Source: CAWJLS01 sp963843755
Lineage (GTDB): Bacteria > Acidobacteriota > Thermoanaerobaculia > Multivoradales > DATKCC01
Length of the DNA stretch: 64,000 bases
Reading direction: 5' to 3'
Assembly: GCA_963843755.1 (NCBI GenBank)
Contig: CAWJLS010000009.1
Span: 164,590 to 228,589 of the forward strand
Position numbers and translations under genes: made by a program. Shown in pieces: positions 28,501-37,111 of the stretch; position 1 is the first letter of the stretch; each line of letters begins with the position of its first letter. The notes beneath the pieces were generated by a model that did not search any database, was not told where the DNA came from, and saw only the letters and a list, made by a program, of their open reading frames with translations.

Positions 28501-28674
28501 CTCGATAGGCCGGACCTCCAGCGGCTCGGCCTCGGCCCGGAGCCGGCGGCGCTCGATCTCCTCCTCGTCGGTCGTGCGCCAGCCCAGGAACCGGGGCTTG
28601 CGTTGAACGACCTTGCGGGCGGCGCCGGAGCCCTTCCCGCGCGCGGCGGACGGACGTCGTCGTTGTTCAGCCAT
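25519..28674 (-). CDS. SWIM zinc finger-SNF2 family helicase
   Basis: A 1051-residue protein. A SWIM zinc finger (Cys107, Cys109, Cys120, His122) precedes a Swi2/Snf2 motor: GDEMGLGKT at 298-306, DEAQ at 396-399, LTGTPLENRIDDLYS, VFSEWERMLELV, and a second lobe with GGLGLNLQVASAVVNLDLPWNPARLEQRIARAWR. The last 380 residues are a family-atypical, helical Glu/Ala/Leu-rich extension with no recognised domain. SWIM-SNF2 proteins are typical of bacterial RapA/HepA-like remodelers and also appear in defence gene clusters such as DISARM-like sets. Here the gene is single, divergent from the TrlF-like gene across 164 bases, so a role with that module is possible. N-terminal and mid-protein low-complexity Arg/Gly/Pro segments are notable. 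Confidence 0.85.
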   Translation of the reverse strand: MAEQRRRPSAARGKGSGAARKVVQRKPRFLGWRTTDEEEIERRRLRAEAEPLEVRPIETTHHPFASFAVGSGGREPGKPDGGPKDRVDHQVEYRVEIRSLDEHLNTCSCPDHRINGLGTCKHVEAVLLRLAEEGFGGGAGDESGSPDLSRGAGGTGEAGRPAARRRRVEIFLDRAADPPRVRVLRPPGRPVKRVEDLLDPFFGTDGTLLAPPESAIPALARRLEAAPRRVRERVRLSAELPAWAEEEARRAARQSARERFEADVAAGKRSLDLLRHRLYSYQEEGALHLAFAERALLGDEMGLGKTVQAIAACELLRRLRGIERVLVVSPVSLKGEWEEQIAKFTDLPSLLVMGRRAERLRQYRERSFFYLTNYEQILSDGEDLQRLLAPDVIILDEAQRIKNWRTKTAQAVKRLESRYAFVLTGTPLENRIDDLYSIVQFLDPRVFGPLFRFNRDFHELDERGRPVGYKNLSEMHRRLRPVLLRRRKGDVEGQLPGRTVNSYYVSMHKEQQLRYEEYEMRAARLAAIAKRRHLTREEFEKLQMNLACMRMVCDTPYILDPECRICPKLEELEAVFEELLGEDGQKVLVFSEWERMLELVRELAIEMKVGFAWHTGSVPQGKRRDEIRRFKDDADCRLFLSTDSGGLGLNLQVASAVVNLDLPWNPARLEQRIARAWRKHQTRSVQVIHLVTEHSIEHRMQTLLAGKQALADDVLDGQGVDEMPMPSGRAAFMERLEEILEERLAGRAETAERPAGEAAAAPEVPAPERLRQDLSALLGERLLLLDLLPRDLLSRPAPEEGPDSSQGRPEETAKPETVLAVVDRLEGAAGEGAREAKAEDEAEGGAGIQAEIEAAVGRCFGDGPGAPRLELLDRATYETVRRLADAGVLQLAPGMDGAGGLGSEPLVRSPALAAPSNRREEQRRRRLAEARDRLAAAQRKLRMTRLLTGHDFAAEALAPLTASLSEGLLGLARLAGIDGDSALDLREPLEERFGPLTADGIKLLGLLEAMRSEGLEDTTPDGALEEWVGKGETLLQGIEETLDRAALGGKG

Positions 28675-28838
28675 CGACGGAGGATCTTATCTCTCCCGGG
28701 AGGCCGGTCAGCGCAGTCGCACTCACAGGGCCGTCCCAGTGGAGAATCGTCGTGGGGCCTTGAAGAAACAGGCGGTACACTTGGGCAGACCATCCTGGAG
28801 CGCCGAGCCGTACGAGCTGGCAGGAGATCCGAGAACCC

Positions 28839-31632
28839 ATGACGACACCGGCCCCCACGCACTCAGCGCCCTCCGACGCGGGAGATGGACCCGCGGTGTC
28901 CTGCGGCGCTCGGTGGAGGCGCGTCGACCTTCACCTCCACAGCCCGGGCGTGGCGAGCTTTCGCGCTCCAGACGGCGCCGACCTCGAATCCTCGCGAGGC
29001 CGTTCGGCCGTCGTCGAGAAGTACGTGGAACAGCTCATCGCCTCCAAGATCGAGCTCGCGGCGATCACGGACTACAACGGAGTGCGAGAGCGGTGGTTCG
29101 AACCGATCCGGAAGCAGGCGGCAGCTCGAGGGATCACAGTCCTTCCCGGCGCCGAGATCTCTTTCCAGGTACCCAAGCACGGCCTCCATGTGCTTGCCAT
29201 CTTCTCTCAGGACCAAGAGCTCACCGCGATCAACAGCTTCCTGCAGAGTGCCGACGTGGATCCGTCGCAGCCCCTGTTTGCAGACGATCGCTCCCACCGC
29301 GACATCCGCTGTAGCGGCAGGATCGAGGACTTCCTGCGCAAGCTGCGGGAGAAGCTCGGCTGCTTGTTGATCCTCCCCCATCCCGATCAGGCGAACGGTT
29401 TCTGCAAGAGCTTCCGCATGGAAGACGCCGCCCAGTTCTTGCGCGAGGTTGCCCCCGACGCCATCGAACATTGCCCGGAGAGCGTGCTGGACCGGCTCCG
29501 GACCACGAGCGTCCTCGCTCCCGACAGGTTGAACCGACTCGCCAAGGTCGAGTTCTCCGACCCGAAGGCCATTGACGAGATCGGATCGAAGACCACGAAG
29601 AGCGGAGATCCTCGGGCGACCTATCTGAAGCTGAGCGTTCTCGACCCCGAAGCGCTTCGGCTGGCCCTCCACGACCCGGCCACCCGGCTCGCCCTGGGTG
29701 CTCCGCCTCGGGCTCCTCACTGTCGCCTCGGGACCTTCCGCGTCACCAGCTCCGGCTTCCTGGGAAACCTCGAGATCGAGTGGAACAAGGACCTGAACGT
29801 GCTGATCGGAGGCCGTGGAGCCGGGAAGTCGGCGATCCTGGAGACACTCCGCTACGCTCTGGGCATCCGGCCCTTGGCCGACGAGGACTACCGCCACCAG
29901 CTCGTCCGCCACGCGTTGGGGAGCGGCGGACGGGTGGAGGTGATCCTCGAGCGCCCCGTCGATGACGAGACCCCCAGACGCTACAGGGTGCGGCGGGTTC
30001 TCGGTGAGGAGCCCGAGGTCGTGGAGCTCGACACCGAGCGTGTGATCCCGGTCCCTCCCGCCGACCTCCTGGGCCCTGCGGGTGGCCCGACGATCTTCGG
30101 TCAGCGGGAAATTTACCTCGTCGCGGGGAGCGAAGAGTACCGTCTCAGCCTTCTCGACGAGCTCATCGGGGAGGAGGCCGAACGGCGTGGTCAGGCGGTT
30201 CGCGCCGCGATCGAGGACCTCGAGGCCAACGCTCGACGGATCCAAGGCCTCCGCAAGCGCCTGGCCAAGAGAGATGAGCTCCAGAGTCGGCTCCGCACGA
30301 TCGACGTCGAGCTCACGGTCTACGAGAAGCACGATGCCACCGCCAAGCTCCAAGACGCGAGCCGCCTGCGGAGTGACGGCGAGCACCTGCGGAGCGCCGT
30401 CCGAACTGTGAACGAGGCCGGTGAGGACTGGAACCGTCTGGGCGCGGAGGTCGTCACGACCCTCGAAGGCGCGGAACGGCGCCTCGGGCGTGGCGAGAGC
30501 CGGCACAAGGCGCTCCTCGACGGGGCCGGCGGCATCGTCCAGGAGCTCCGGCAGGAGTTGTCACGTCTCGTCGAACAGGGCCGGGAGCTCTTCGCCGGTG
30601 CAAGCAAGCAGTTGGGAAACGTGGAAACACGGTGGAAGGAGGCACTGGCTCCGCTCAAGGAGGAGATCGACCGGATCAAGCGGGAAGCTCACTCGGACCA
30701 ACTCGATCCAGACCGGCTTTTGCGCCTCAACGAAGAGCGGGCGCGGCTGGCGCCCCAGATCGAGGAGCTGTCCCGAATCGAGGGCGAGCTGCAGAAGGAT
30801 CTCGAGAGGCGCGAAGAGATCCTGCGGACGGTCCGGGAGCGCCGGCTCGAGGAGCACCGGTTGCGCAGGGAGCGAGCAGACGGAATCGGTCGGTTGCTGG
30901 AACAACGGGTCAAGCTGAGCGTCGAGCTCAAGGGCCAAAGAGCCCGATACAGAGAGGACCTGAAAGCCCTCCTCCGAGGTGCCGGTCTGTACGACACGGC
31001 GATCGACAACCTCGTGGCTCCCGAGGCCACGGACGGGATCGCTCTCTCTGCCGCTGTCCGCGGGGGGGATGCGGAGGTTCAGGAGCGCTTCGGACTCTCT
31101 GAAGCCATGAGCACGAAGCTCGTCGAGTGGATCCGGGCGGACGAATCGCGGCTCCACGAGCTCGAGACGCTGATTCCCGAGGACTCTCTCCAGGTATCGC
31201 TGCAGGTCGGCGGCGAGTATCGGCCTCTGGATCAGCTCTCCGTAGGGCAGCGCGCAACCGCCATCTTGCTTCTTCTTTTTGCGCTCGAAGGGCGGGTGCT
31301 GGTGCTCGATCAGCCGGAGGACGACCTGGACAACCGCTTCGTGTACGAGGACGTGGTCCAGATTCTCAGGGAGCAGAAGGGCCTCCGACGAGCATCACCA
31401 GCGGCGTCAAGTCATCGCCGCGACGCACAACGCGAATATCCCGGTCATCGGGGACGCGGAGCAGATCCTCGCGTTGGAAGCGGCGCGAGAGGGAACCAGG
31501 ATCGCACAACGCGGCTCGATCGACGATCGTAGGATCCGCGAGCAGGTCAAGACGATCATGGAGGGCGGAGAGGAAGCGTTCCGGCTTCGCTCCGAAAAGT
31601 ACGGCGGCGTGGGGGGCGACGAATGGACGTGA
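28839..31632 (+). CDS. TrlF-type PHP-ATPase (frameshifted near 3' end)
   Basis: An N-terminal PHP phosphoesterase domain (VDLHLHSPG with His32/His34, TDYN at about 77-80, VLPGAEISF, HVLAIF) is joined to an SMC/RecN-like ATPase: Walker A LIGGRGAGKSAIL near 320, a long coiled coil from about 440 to 700, and Walker B VLVLDQPEDDLD near 821. The open frame then runs off-family to 31532. The family C-terminus, with VIAATHNANIPVIGDAEQI, appears in the next frame and ends at 31632. Removing one C from the CC at 31385-31386 joins the two into 930 residues. The corrected stop overlaps the next gene by 10 bases, as expected in an intact operon, so I take the frameshift as recent or artefactual. Metal-dependent hydrolysis coupled to ATPase-based sensing is inferred. 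Confidence 0.8.
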
Positions 31633-32780
31633 CGGAGCTCCGGGAACGGATCGCGCGCTGGGAGGGCCTCCACACGGAGTTCAAGGAGTGGCCCGTCCAC
31701 AAGGACAAGCTGGCCGCAGCTCTCGTCGCCATGGCGAACACGGACGGAGGGCAGCTCATCCTCGGCGTCACGGAGGGCCGGCAAGTCGTCGGCGTGGAGG
31801 ACGCTGACGCGGTGGCGCGAAGCATCGACAACGTCGCCTACCACAATTGCGAACCTCCGGTCACCGTGGTCCAGGAGGTCCTGCAACCGGATGACTCAGA
31901 GCATCCGGTCGTCGTGGTCAACGTGCCGAAGGGCGACATGCGGCCCTATCGGACGAACCGCGGCGTCTACTACATCCGCACCACCTCCGGACGTAGACAG
32001 GCCTCACGAGAAGAGCTTCTTCGACTCTTCCAGGCCACCGAGAGCCTCTACTACGACGAGAGCCCGATGGTCCGGCTCTCGCTCTCGGACCTGGACATGG
32101 ACGCCTTCGAGGAGTACCTCGAGAGGACCGGCCAGGCGCATCTCGATCCGGACCGGGAACGGCTCCTGAGGAACTGGAACCTGGTCGATAACGGCCACCC
32201 GACTCTCGGAGGAATCGTGCTCTTCGGACGAGAGCCACAGCGCCACCTGCCGTACGCCCAGATCACCGCAGCCCGTTTCCCAGGAACCGAGGACTCGCTC
32301 GAGCCTTCGGACCGAAAGGACTTGACCGGACGTCTCCTCGACGTGATCGACCAGGCGGAGCGGTTCCTCGACCTCCACCTTGCGACTCCGCATCGGATCC
32401 GGGGCTTCGAGCCAGAGCGGATGCCGGAGCTTCCGAAGGAGGCCCTCCGAGAAGCGGTGGTCAACGCCGTCGGCCATCGGGACTACACGATCCGTGGACC
32501 CGTCCGGTTGTTCATCATGGACGACAGAGTCGAGCTCCACACTCCCGGGAAACCACCGAATGGGGTCGATGAAGGGTCCATGCGAGCGGGTATCCACGTG
32601 GTTCGGAACCCGACGATCTACTCCCGTCTGGCCGATGCCGGCCTCGTGACACGAGCGGGAACCGGCATCCGCAGGATCATTCAGCTCGTTCGAGAGGCGA
32701 CAGGGCAGGAGATCCGGATCGAGATCCGAGATGGCGAGGTCGTGCTCGTGTTGCCCCGGCGACAAGACAGGACCGGATGA
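31623..32780 (+). CDS. AlbA_2/Schlafen-type ATP-binding protein (RecG-like C-terminus)
   Basis: A 385-residue protein with an N-terminal AlbA_2 (Schlafen-like) domain, marked by HTEFKEWPVHKDKLAAALVAMANTDGGQLILGV. A HATPase_c_4 type region follows, with LPKEALREAVVNAVGHRDYTIRGPV, and a winged-helix-like segment GLVTRAGTGIRRIIQLVREA. Members are annotated as transcriptional regulators or RecG-like ATP-dependent helicases, but the helicase motor itself is absent. The start ATG lies inside the frame-corrected end of the TrlF-type gene (10-base overlap), so the two are a translationally coupled pair. Schlafen-like AlbA_2 domains recur in bacterial conflict systems, which supports a regulatory or effector-linked role here. 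Confidence 0.85.
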   Translation: MDVTELRERIARWEGLHTEFKEWPVHKDKLAAALVAMANTDGGQLILGVTEGRQVVGVEDADAVARSIDNVAYHNCEPPVTVVQEVLQPDDSEHPVVVVNVPKGDMRPYRTNRGVYYIRTTSGRRQASREELLRLFQATESLYYDESPMVRLSLSDLDMDAFEEYLERTGQAHLDPDRERLLRNWNLVDNGHPTLGGIVLFGREPQRHLPYAQITAARFPGTEDSLEPSDRKDLTGRLLDVIDQAERFLDLHLATPHRIRGFEPERMPELPKEALREAVVNAVGHRDYTIRGPVRLFIMDDRVELHTPGKPPNGVDEGSMRAGIHVVRNPTIYSRLADAGLVTRAGTGIRRIIQLVREATGQEIRIEIRDGEVVLVLPRRQDRTG

Positions 32781-32949
32781 GTCTCTGAGAGTCGATCGCA
32801 CGGCTGGAGCTGGTCGCCAAGGCGAATGACCCCGTTGAAATGAGAGGCTCTCTCCTGTTTCTCCGGAAGAGCTGACTGCCGCGAAAAGCTCACTTCTACT
32901 AGCGTCGCTCGCCGACTCGGCACCAAGTGAGCTCTCCAGACGACGCGGG

Positions 32950-35505
32950 ATGAAGCCGATTTCCGGCTTCGGAACGGTGATCAACGTGACCCGGTCCAAG
33001 GAAGACATCCTCGAAGACCTGGCCCGCGAGGAAGCGCGCCTCTCGGCGGCTGAGCGCACACGTCAGGTGGCACGGGAGGAGATCTCCGCGCTCCGGCGCG
33101 AGCTGGAGGCGCTCGAGCAGGGTACCTCTTCACCGACGCTCCCCCACCCGACGGCAAACGACCCTCCAAAGACGGCGCAGGAGAAGGTCCAGCTCTTCCG
33201 GTCACTGTTTCGGGGCCGGCCGGACCTGTTCGCGACGCGCTTCGTCAGCAAGAGGAGCAGGAAGGCCGGCTACTCGCCCGCGTGCTCGAACAAGTGGATG
33301 CCCGGCCTTTGCGCGCTCAAGACCGGGGGGAAGTGCGGCGACTGCAGCCACCAGGCGTTCCTGCCGGTGTCTGACCAGGTGCTGCTCGACCACCTCCAGG
33401 GACGGCAAGTCGTCGGCGTCTATCCCCTGCTCGAGGACGAGACCTGCTGGTTCTTGGCGGTCGACTTCGACGGCGAGTCCTGGAGCGAGGACGTGGCGGC
33501 CTTCAAGGAAACTTGCGACGCTGCGGAGGTTCCGGTCGCGATCGAGCGGTCCCGGTCCGGTTGTGGAGGTCATGCCTGGTTCTTCTTCACGGCGCCCGTT
33601 CCGGCGCACGTGGCACGGCGCATGGGCTGCTTCCTCATCACCGAGACGATGAGCCGCCGCCATGAGCTGACCATGACGTCTTACGACCGGCTGTTTCCAA
33701 ACCAAGACACCATGCCCCGTGGCGGCTTCGGAAACCTCATCGCACTGCCGCTCCAACGGAAGCTCCGGCAGCAGGGGAACAGCGTCTTCGTCGACGAGGT
33801 CTTCCAACCCTACGGCGATCAGTGGGCCTTCCTCTCCACGGTGCAACGCATCGAAGTGGGCTTCGCGGAAGAGATCGCCCGGGAGGCCACCCGGAGCGGC
33901 CGGGTGACCGGCGTACGGGCGGCCGAGCTCGTGGAAGACGAGCAGGTGCGTGCCCCGTGGACACGGTCCCCGTCCGGAAAGAATCCGCCTCAATCCATCT
34001 CGGAACCGTTGCCACCTGTCGTCAAGAGTGTCCTCTCACAGCGTCTGTTCATCGAGAAGGCCGGTCTCCCCTCGCCGCTCCTCACCCAGTTGAAACGGCT
34101 CGCCGCGTTTCAGAATCCCGAGTTCTACAAGAAGCAGAGGATGCGCCTGTCCACCGCGCTGACGCCGCGGGTGATCGCTTGCGCGGAGGACCTGCCGCTG
34201 TGGGTGGCCCTGCCTCGGGGCTGCCTGGATGCTGCCGAGCAGCTTCTGGCCGAACACGGGGTCACACTGCAGGTCGAGGATGAACGCCATGAGGGGGACG
34301 CGCTCGACCTCGAGTTCGAAGGCAAGCTGACGCCTGTCCAGGAGAAGGCGGCCGCGGCTCTCTTGGCCCACGACACCGGCGTCTTCGTCGGCCCTCCCGG
34401 CATCGGCAAGACTGTGCTCGGCGCCTATCTCGTGGCTCGACGCGCTTGCAGCACGCTCGTTCTCGTCCACCGCAAGCCACTCCTCGAACAGTGGATGGCG
34501 CAGCTTGCAATGTTCCTCGGTGTCAGCGGGAAGAAGATCGGCCAGATCGGTGGCGGCAAGCGCAAGCCGAAGGGCCTCCTCGACGTAGCGATGATCCAGA
34601 GCCTGGCGCGCAAGGGGCAGGTCGACGACCGCGTGGCGAGCTACGGGCAGGTGATCGTCGACGAGTGTCACCACCTCCCGGCGGTTTCGTTCGAGCGGGT
34701 GCTCTCCGAGGTGAAGGCGCGTTACATCGTCGGATTGACGGCCACTCCCCAGCGCCGCGACGGTCATCACCCGATCACGGAGATGCAGCTCGGCCCGGTA
34801 CGGTTCAAGATCGACGCCAAAAGCCAGGCAGCACGCCGCCTCTTCGGGCACAAGCTCATCGTCCGCGAGACTCCCTTCCAACTGGCCGAGAAGAGCGGGG
34901 ACTCGAGCATCCAGGGCATTCAAGAGGTCTATCGCGCCCTCGCCAGCGACGAGGCCCGCACCCGGATGATCGTGAATGACATCATCGCAGCCCTGGAGGA
35001 GGGCCGCTCACCGATCGTGCTCACCGAGAGGAAGGACCATCTGGAGCTCCTTGCCGAAAACCTCCGACCCGCGGTCCGCCACCTTGTGGTGCTACAAGGT
35101 GGAATGACTGCCAAGAAGCGGCGAAAAGCATCCGACCAACTGGAATCTCTTCCGGACTCTGAGGAGCGGCTGGTGCTGGCGACCGGCCGTTACATCGGAG
35201 AAGGCTTCGACGACCCACGGCTCGATACGCTGTTCCTGGCGATGCCGGTCTCCTGGAAGGGCACGCTGATCCAGTACAGCGGGCGCCTTCATCGCCATCA
35301 CCCTGCCAAGAGCGAGGTGCGGATCTACGACTACGTCGACTGCGAGGTTCCGATGCTGTTACGGATGTTCGAGAAGCGGCTGCGGACCTACCGAGCGATC
35401 GGGTATGCACGGGGCGAGGCGCCTCTTGGATTCGCGGAACCTTCGAGGGAACTGACGGTCGAGTACGACGAGGAGGCGCTACGCCACTTCGAAAACCGCG
35501 ACTGA
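32950..35505 (+). CDS. TOTE-type primase-helicase
   Basis: An 851-residue protein. A short coiled coil (about 17-60) is followed by a small zinc site (Cys112, Cys121, Cys129, Cys132) and an archaeo-eukaryotic primase domain with the metal pair Asp172/Asp174 in WFLAVDFDGESW and the SGCGGHAWFFF nucleotide-binding motif (His208). This is the domain set of the TOTE conflict systems. The C-terminal SF2 helicase has FVGPPGIGKTVLGAY, DECHH, LTATPQRRDGHHP and a second lobe with GRYIGEGFDDPRLDTLFLAMPVSWKGTLIQYSGRLHR. The nuclease part seen in some TOTE proteins is not visible. It is on the same strand as the TrlF/AlbA_2 pair, 169 bases downstream, and may form one module with them. Upstream Shine-Dalgarno evidence is weak, so a slightly later start cannot be excluded. 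Confidence 0.85.
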   Translation: MKPISGFGTVINVTRSKEDILEDLAREEARLSAAERTRQVAREEISALRRELEALEQGTSSPTLPHPTANDPPKTAQEKVQLFRSLFRGRPDLFATRFVSKRSRKAGYSPACSNKWMPGLCALKTGGKCGDCSHQAFLPVSDQVLLDHLQGRQVVGVYPLLEDETCWFLAVDFDGESWSEDVAAFKETCDAAEVPVAIERSRSGCGGHAWFFFTAPVPAHVARRMGCFLITETMSRRHELTMTSYDRLFPNQDTMPRGGFGNLIALPLQRKLRQQGNSVFVDEVFQPYGDQWAFLSTVQRIEVGFAEEIAREATRSGRVTGVRAAELVEDEQVRAPWTRSPSGKNPPQSISEPLPPVVKSVLSQRLFIEKAGLPSPLLTQLKRLAAFQNPEFYKKQRMRLSTALTPRVIACAEDLPLWVALPRGCLDAAEQLLAEHGVTLQVEDERHEGDALDLEFEGKLTPVQEKAAAALLAHDTGVFVGPPGIGKTVLGAYLVARRACSTLVLVHRKPLLEQWMAQLAMFLGVSGKKIGQIGGGKRKPKGLLDVAMIQSLARKGQVDDRVASYGQVIVDECHHLPAVSFERVLSEVKARYIVGLTATPQRRDGHHPITEMQLGPVRFKIDAKSQAARRLFGHKLIVRETPFQLAEKSGDSSIQGIQEVYRALASDEARTRMIVNDIIAALEEGRSPIVLTERKDHLELLAENLRPAVRHLVVLQGGMTAKKRRKASDQLESLPDSEERLVLATGRYIGEGFDDPRLDTLFLAMPVSWKGTLIQYSGRLHRHHPAKSEVRIYDYVDCEVPMLLRMFEKRLRTYRAIGYARGEAPLGFAEPSRELTVEYDEEALRHFENRD

Positions 35506-35702
35506 GATGCGAGGCGTCGGGGAGAGTTGAGATCGCCTCGAGGACGCGCCGGGCCTTGGCCGCCGGCCAGCGGCCCATCAGGCGGCCGGGGAGGGCTGCG
35601 GGAGGAGGAGCTCGACGCGGTTCGCCTGGGCGTCGAGCTCGCCGTGCTCGACCTTGTCCGCGAGGACTCTGAGAGCGAGGGCGCGGACGGAAGGGAGGAC
35701 GG
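35506..35702. other. Convergent region with a possible gene remnant
   Basis: Between the primase-helicase (+) and the arylsulfotransferase-like gene (-). On the minus strand a frame with ALALRVLADKVEHGELDAQ ends in TGA, which overlaps an ATG (TGATG at 35576-35580) opening MGRWPAAKARRVLEAI before the reading runs into a 7-bp stem (35510-35516 with 35534-35540). This resembles the coupled start of a small two-gene module cut off at the island edge. Nothing intact remains. Confidence 0.35.
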
Positions 35703-37025
35703 CTATCGCACCCGCCGCCGTAGCGGGTCGATGAAGCTCTCCGGGTACCTCTGAGCCCGCAGAACCGCCCGGTGCCCTTTGCCGTCGCGATGGGGGGTGC
35801 GGTACTCCCAGACGATCTCGCCTGCGGGGGTGACTTCGAAGACGCGGCCCTGGTTGGAGGAGGAGATGAGAGTGTTGCCGTTGTCGAGGCGGGCGGCGGT
35901 GCCGCGGGAGTGGGAGTAGAAGTCTTCCGGGGGATCGGCCCGGTATTGCCAGACGATCTTCCGGGTGAGCGGGTCGAGCTCGACGACGCGTGACCAGCCG
36001 TCTCCTTGCTCGGGCTTGGAGCTCCGGCAGCGGTTGTCGAACAGGAGGAGGTGGCCGTTGTCGAGGACGGTGGCTTCGTGGAGCCCGATCACCTGGCCTG
36101 GCCCCCAGGCCCAGATCACCTCGGCGCGCGCGCGGTCGAAGACGGCCACCGTGTCCTGGCGGCGCAGGGTGACGAGGACGTTGCCGGCATCGTAGAGGGG
36201 ATCGCGCTCGGCCAGCGCGCCGCCCGGCATCGACTGGAAGTAGTTGGCGTGAAGGAGGTCCCGGCGGATCCTGGGGCCGCCGCCCCGGAAGGTCCGGAGG
36301 GTGACGAGGTCGGGGCGCCGGGAGAGCATGTCGTAGAGCGAGTGCTCTTCCTCGATGGTGCGGCCGTCCGGGGAGAGAATGGCGAAGCCGTTGTCGATGG
36401 CCGGCTGGTCTTCGAAGATCGCGGGGATTTTGCGCGAGCGCGACGTCAGGGTGGCGATGCGACCGTCGGACCGTTCCTTGGCCACGTGGTGCACCGGGAG
36501 AACGCGTTTCCAGAGGCGCTGGCCGTCGAAGCTCAGGCGCACCAGGATCCGCCGACGCTTCCGGTGGGAGTCACCGACCTTCTCGAGGCCGACCACCAGC
36601 AGGTCGCCCTCAGGAGTGAAGGTCGCACGCTCCCACACCTCTTGGGGGGCATGCCACGTCCGGACCACCCGGCCCCGCGCGTCGATCAGGTCTGCTCGGC
36701 CGAGTGCCGAGTAGGTCAGCAGGTCGTAGCCGCGACACGAGCAGCCCTTCTCGTGGAGGACGACCCCCGACGCCGCGTCCGGGTCGGCCTTGGGCGAAAA
36801 ACCGAGATAGCCCAGGGACTCCAGCCGCTGGATCTGGTTTTCGGAAAGCTCCCCGTTCTGCCCATCCTGCTCGTCCACCCGATCGGGCCGACCCGCTCGA
36901 TCCGAAGCGGTCCGGCCTGGAGCACAACCGGGCAGGAGGGCGAGCACGCCGAGCAGGCTGATCAGGCTGATCAGGGCCCGGACCCGGTCCCCTGACCGGC
37001 CGCCGAGGAGGTTCGTCACGCCCAT
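35703..37025 (-). CDS. Arylsulfotransferase-like lipoprotein
   Basis: A 440-residue lipoprotein from ATG 37025: a hydrophobic segment LISLISLLGVLALLPGC gives a lipobox (LLPGC) near residue 31. Upstream in-frame codons to 37235 overlap the neighbouring CxxCH lipoprotein gene and are not credible. The rest is a beta-propeller of the arylsulfotransferase (ASST) type, with repeated strand units such as VVRTWHAPQEVWERATFTPEGDLLVVG, LLHANYFQSMP, IGLHEATVLDNGHLLLFDN and GTAARLDNGNTLISSSNQGRVFEVTPAGEIVWEY. ASSTs transfer sulfate between phenols, but the active-site His of the classical enzyme is only tentatively placed in LHANY. The neighbour is the CxxCH lipoprotein, with 86 bases between them. Confidence 0.75.
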   Translation of the reverse strand: MGVTNLLGGRSGDRVRALISLISLLGVLALLPGCAPGRTASDRAGRPDRVDEQDGQNGELSENQIQRLESLGYLGFSPKADPDAASGVVLHEKGCSCRGYDLLTYSALGRADLIDARGRVVRTWHAPQEVWERATFTPEGDLLVVGLEKVGDSHRKRRRILVRLSFDGQRLWKRVLPVHHVAKERSDGRIATLTSRSRKIPAIFEDQPAIDNGFAILSPDGRTIEEEHSLYDMLSRRPDLVTLRTFRGGGPRIRRDLLHANYFQSMPGGALAERDPLYDAGNVLVTLRRQDTVAVFDRARAEVIWAWGPGQVIGLHEATVLDNGHLLLFDNRCRSSKPEQGDGWSRVVELDPLTRKIVWQYRADPPEDFYSHSRGTAARLDNGNTLISSSNQGRVFEVTPAGEIVWEYRTPHRDGKGHRAVLRAQRYPESFIDPLRRRVR

Positions 37026-37111
37026 CGCCCGCGGAGAATAGCAACCGGGGCACCGCGCCACGCGCCCTCGCGGTGCCCCGACCACGGGGAATCGACCGCC
37101 CCGTCCCCCTC

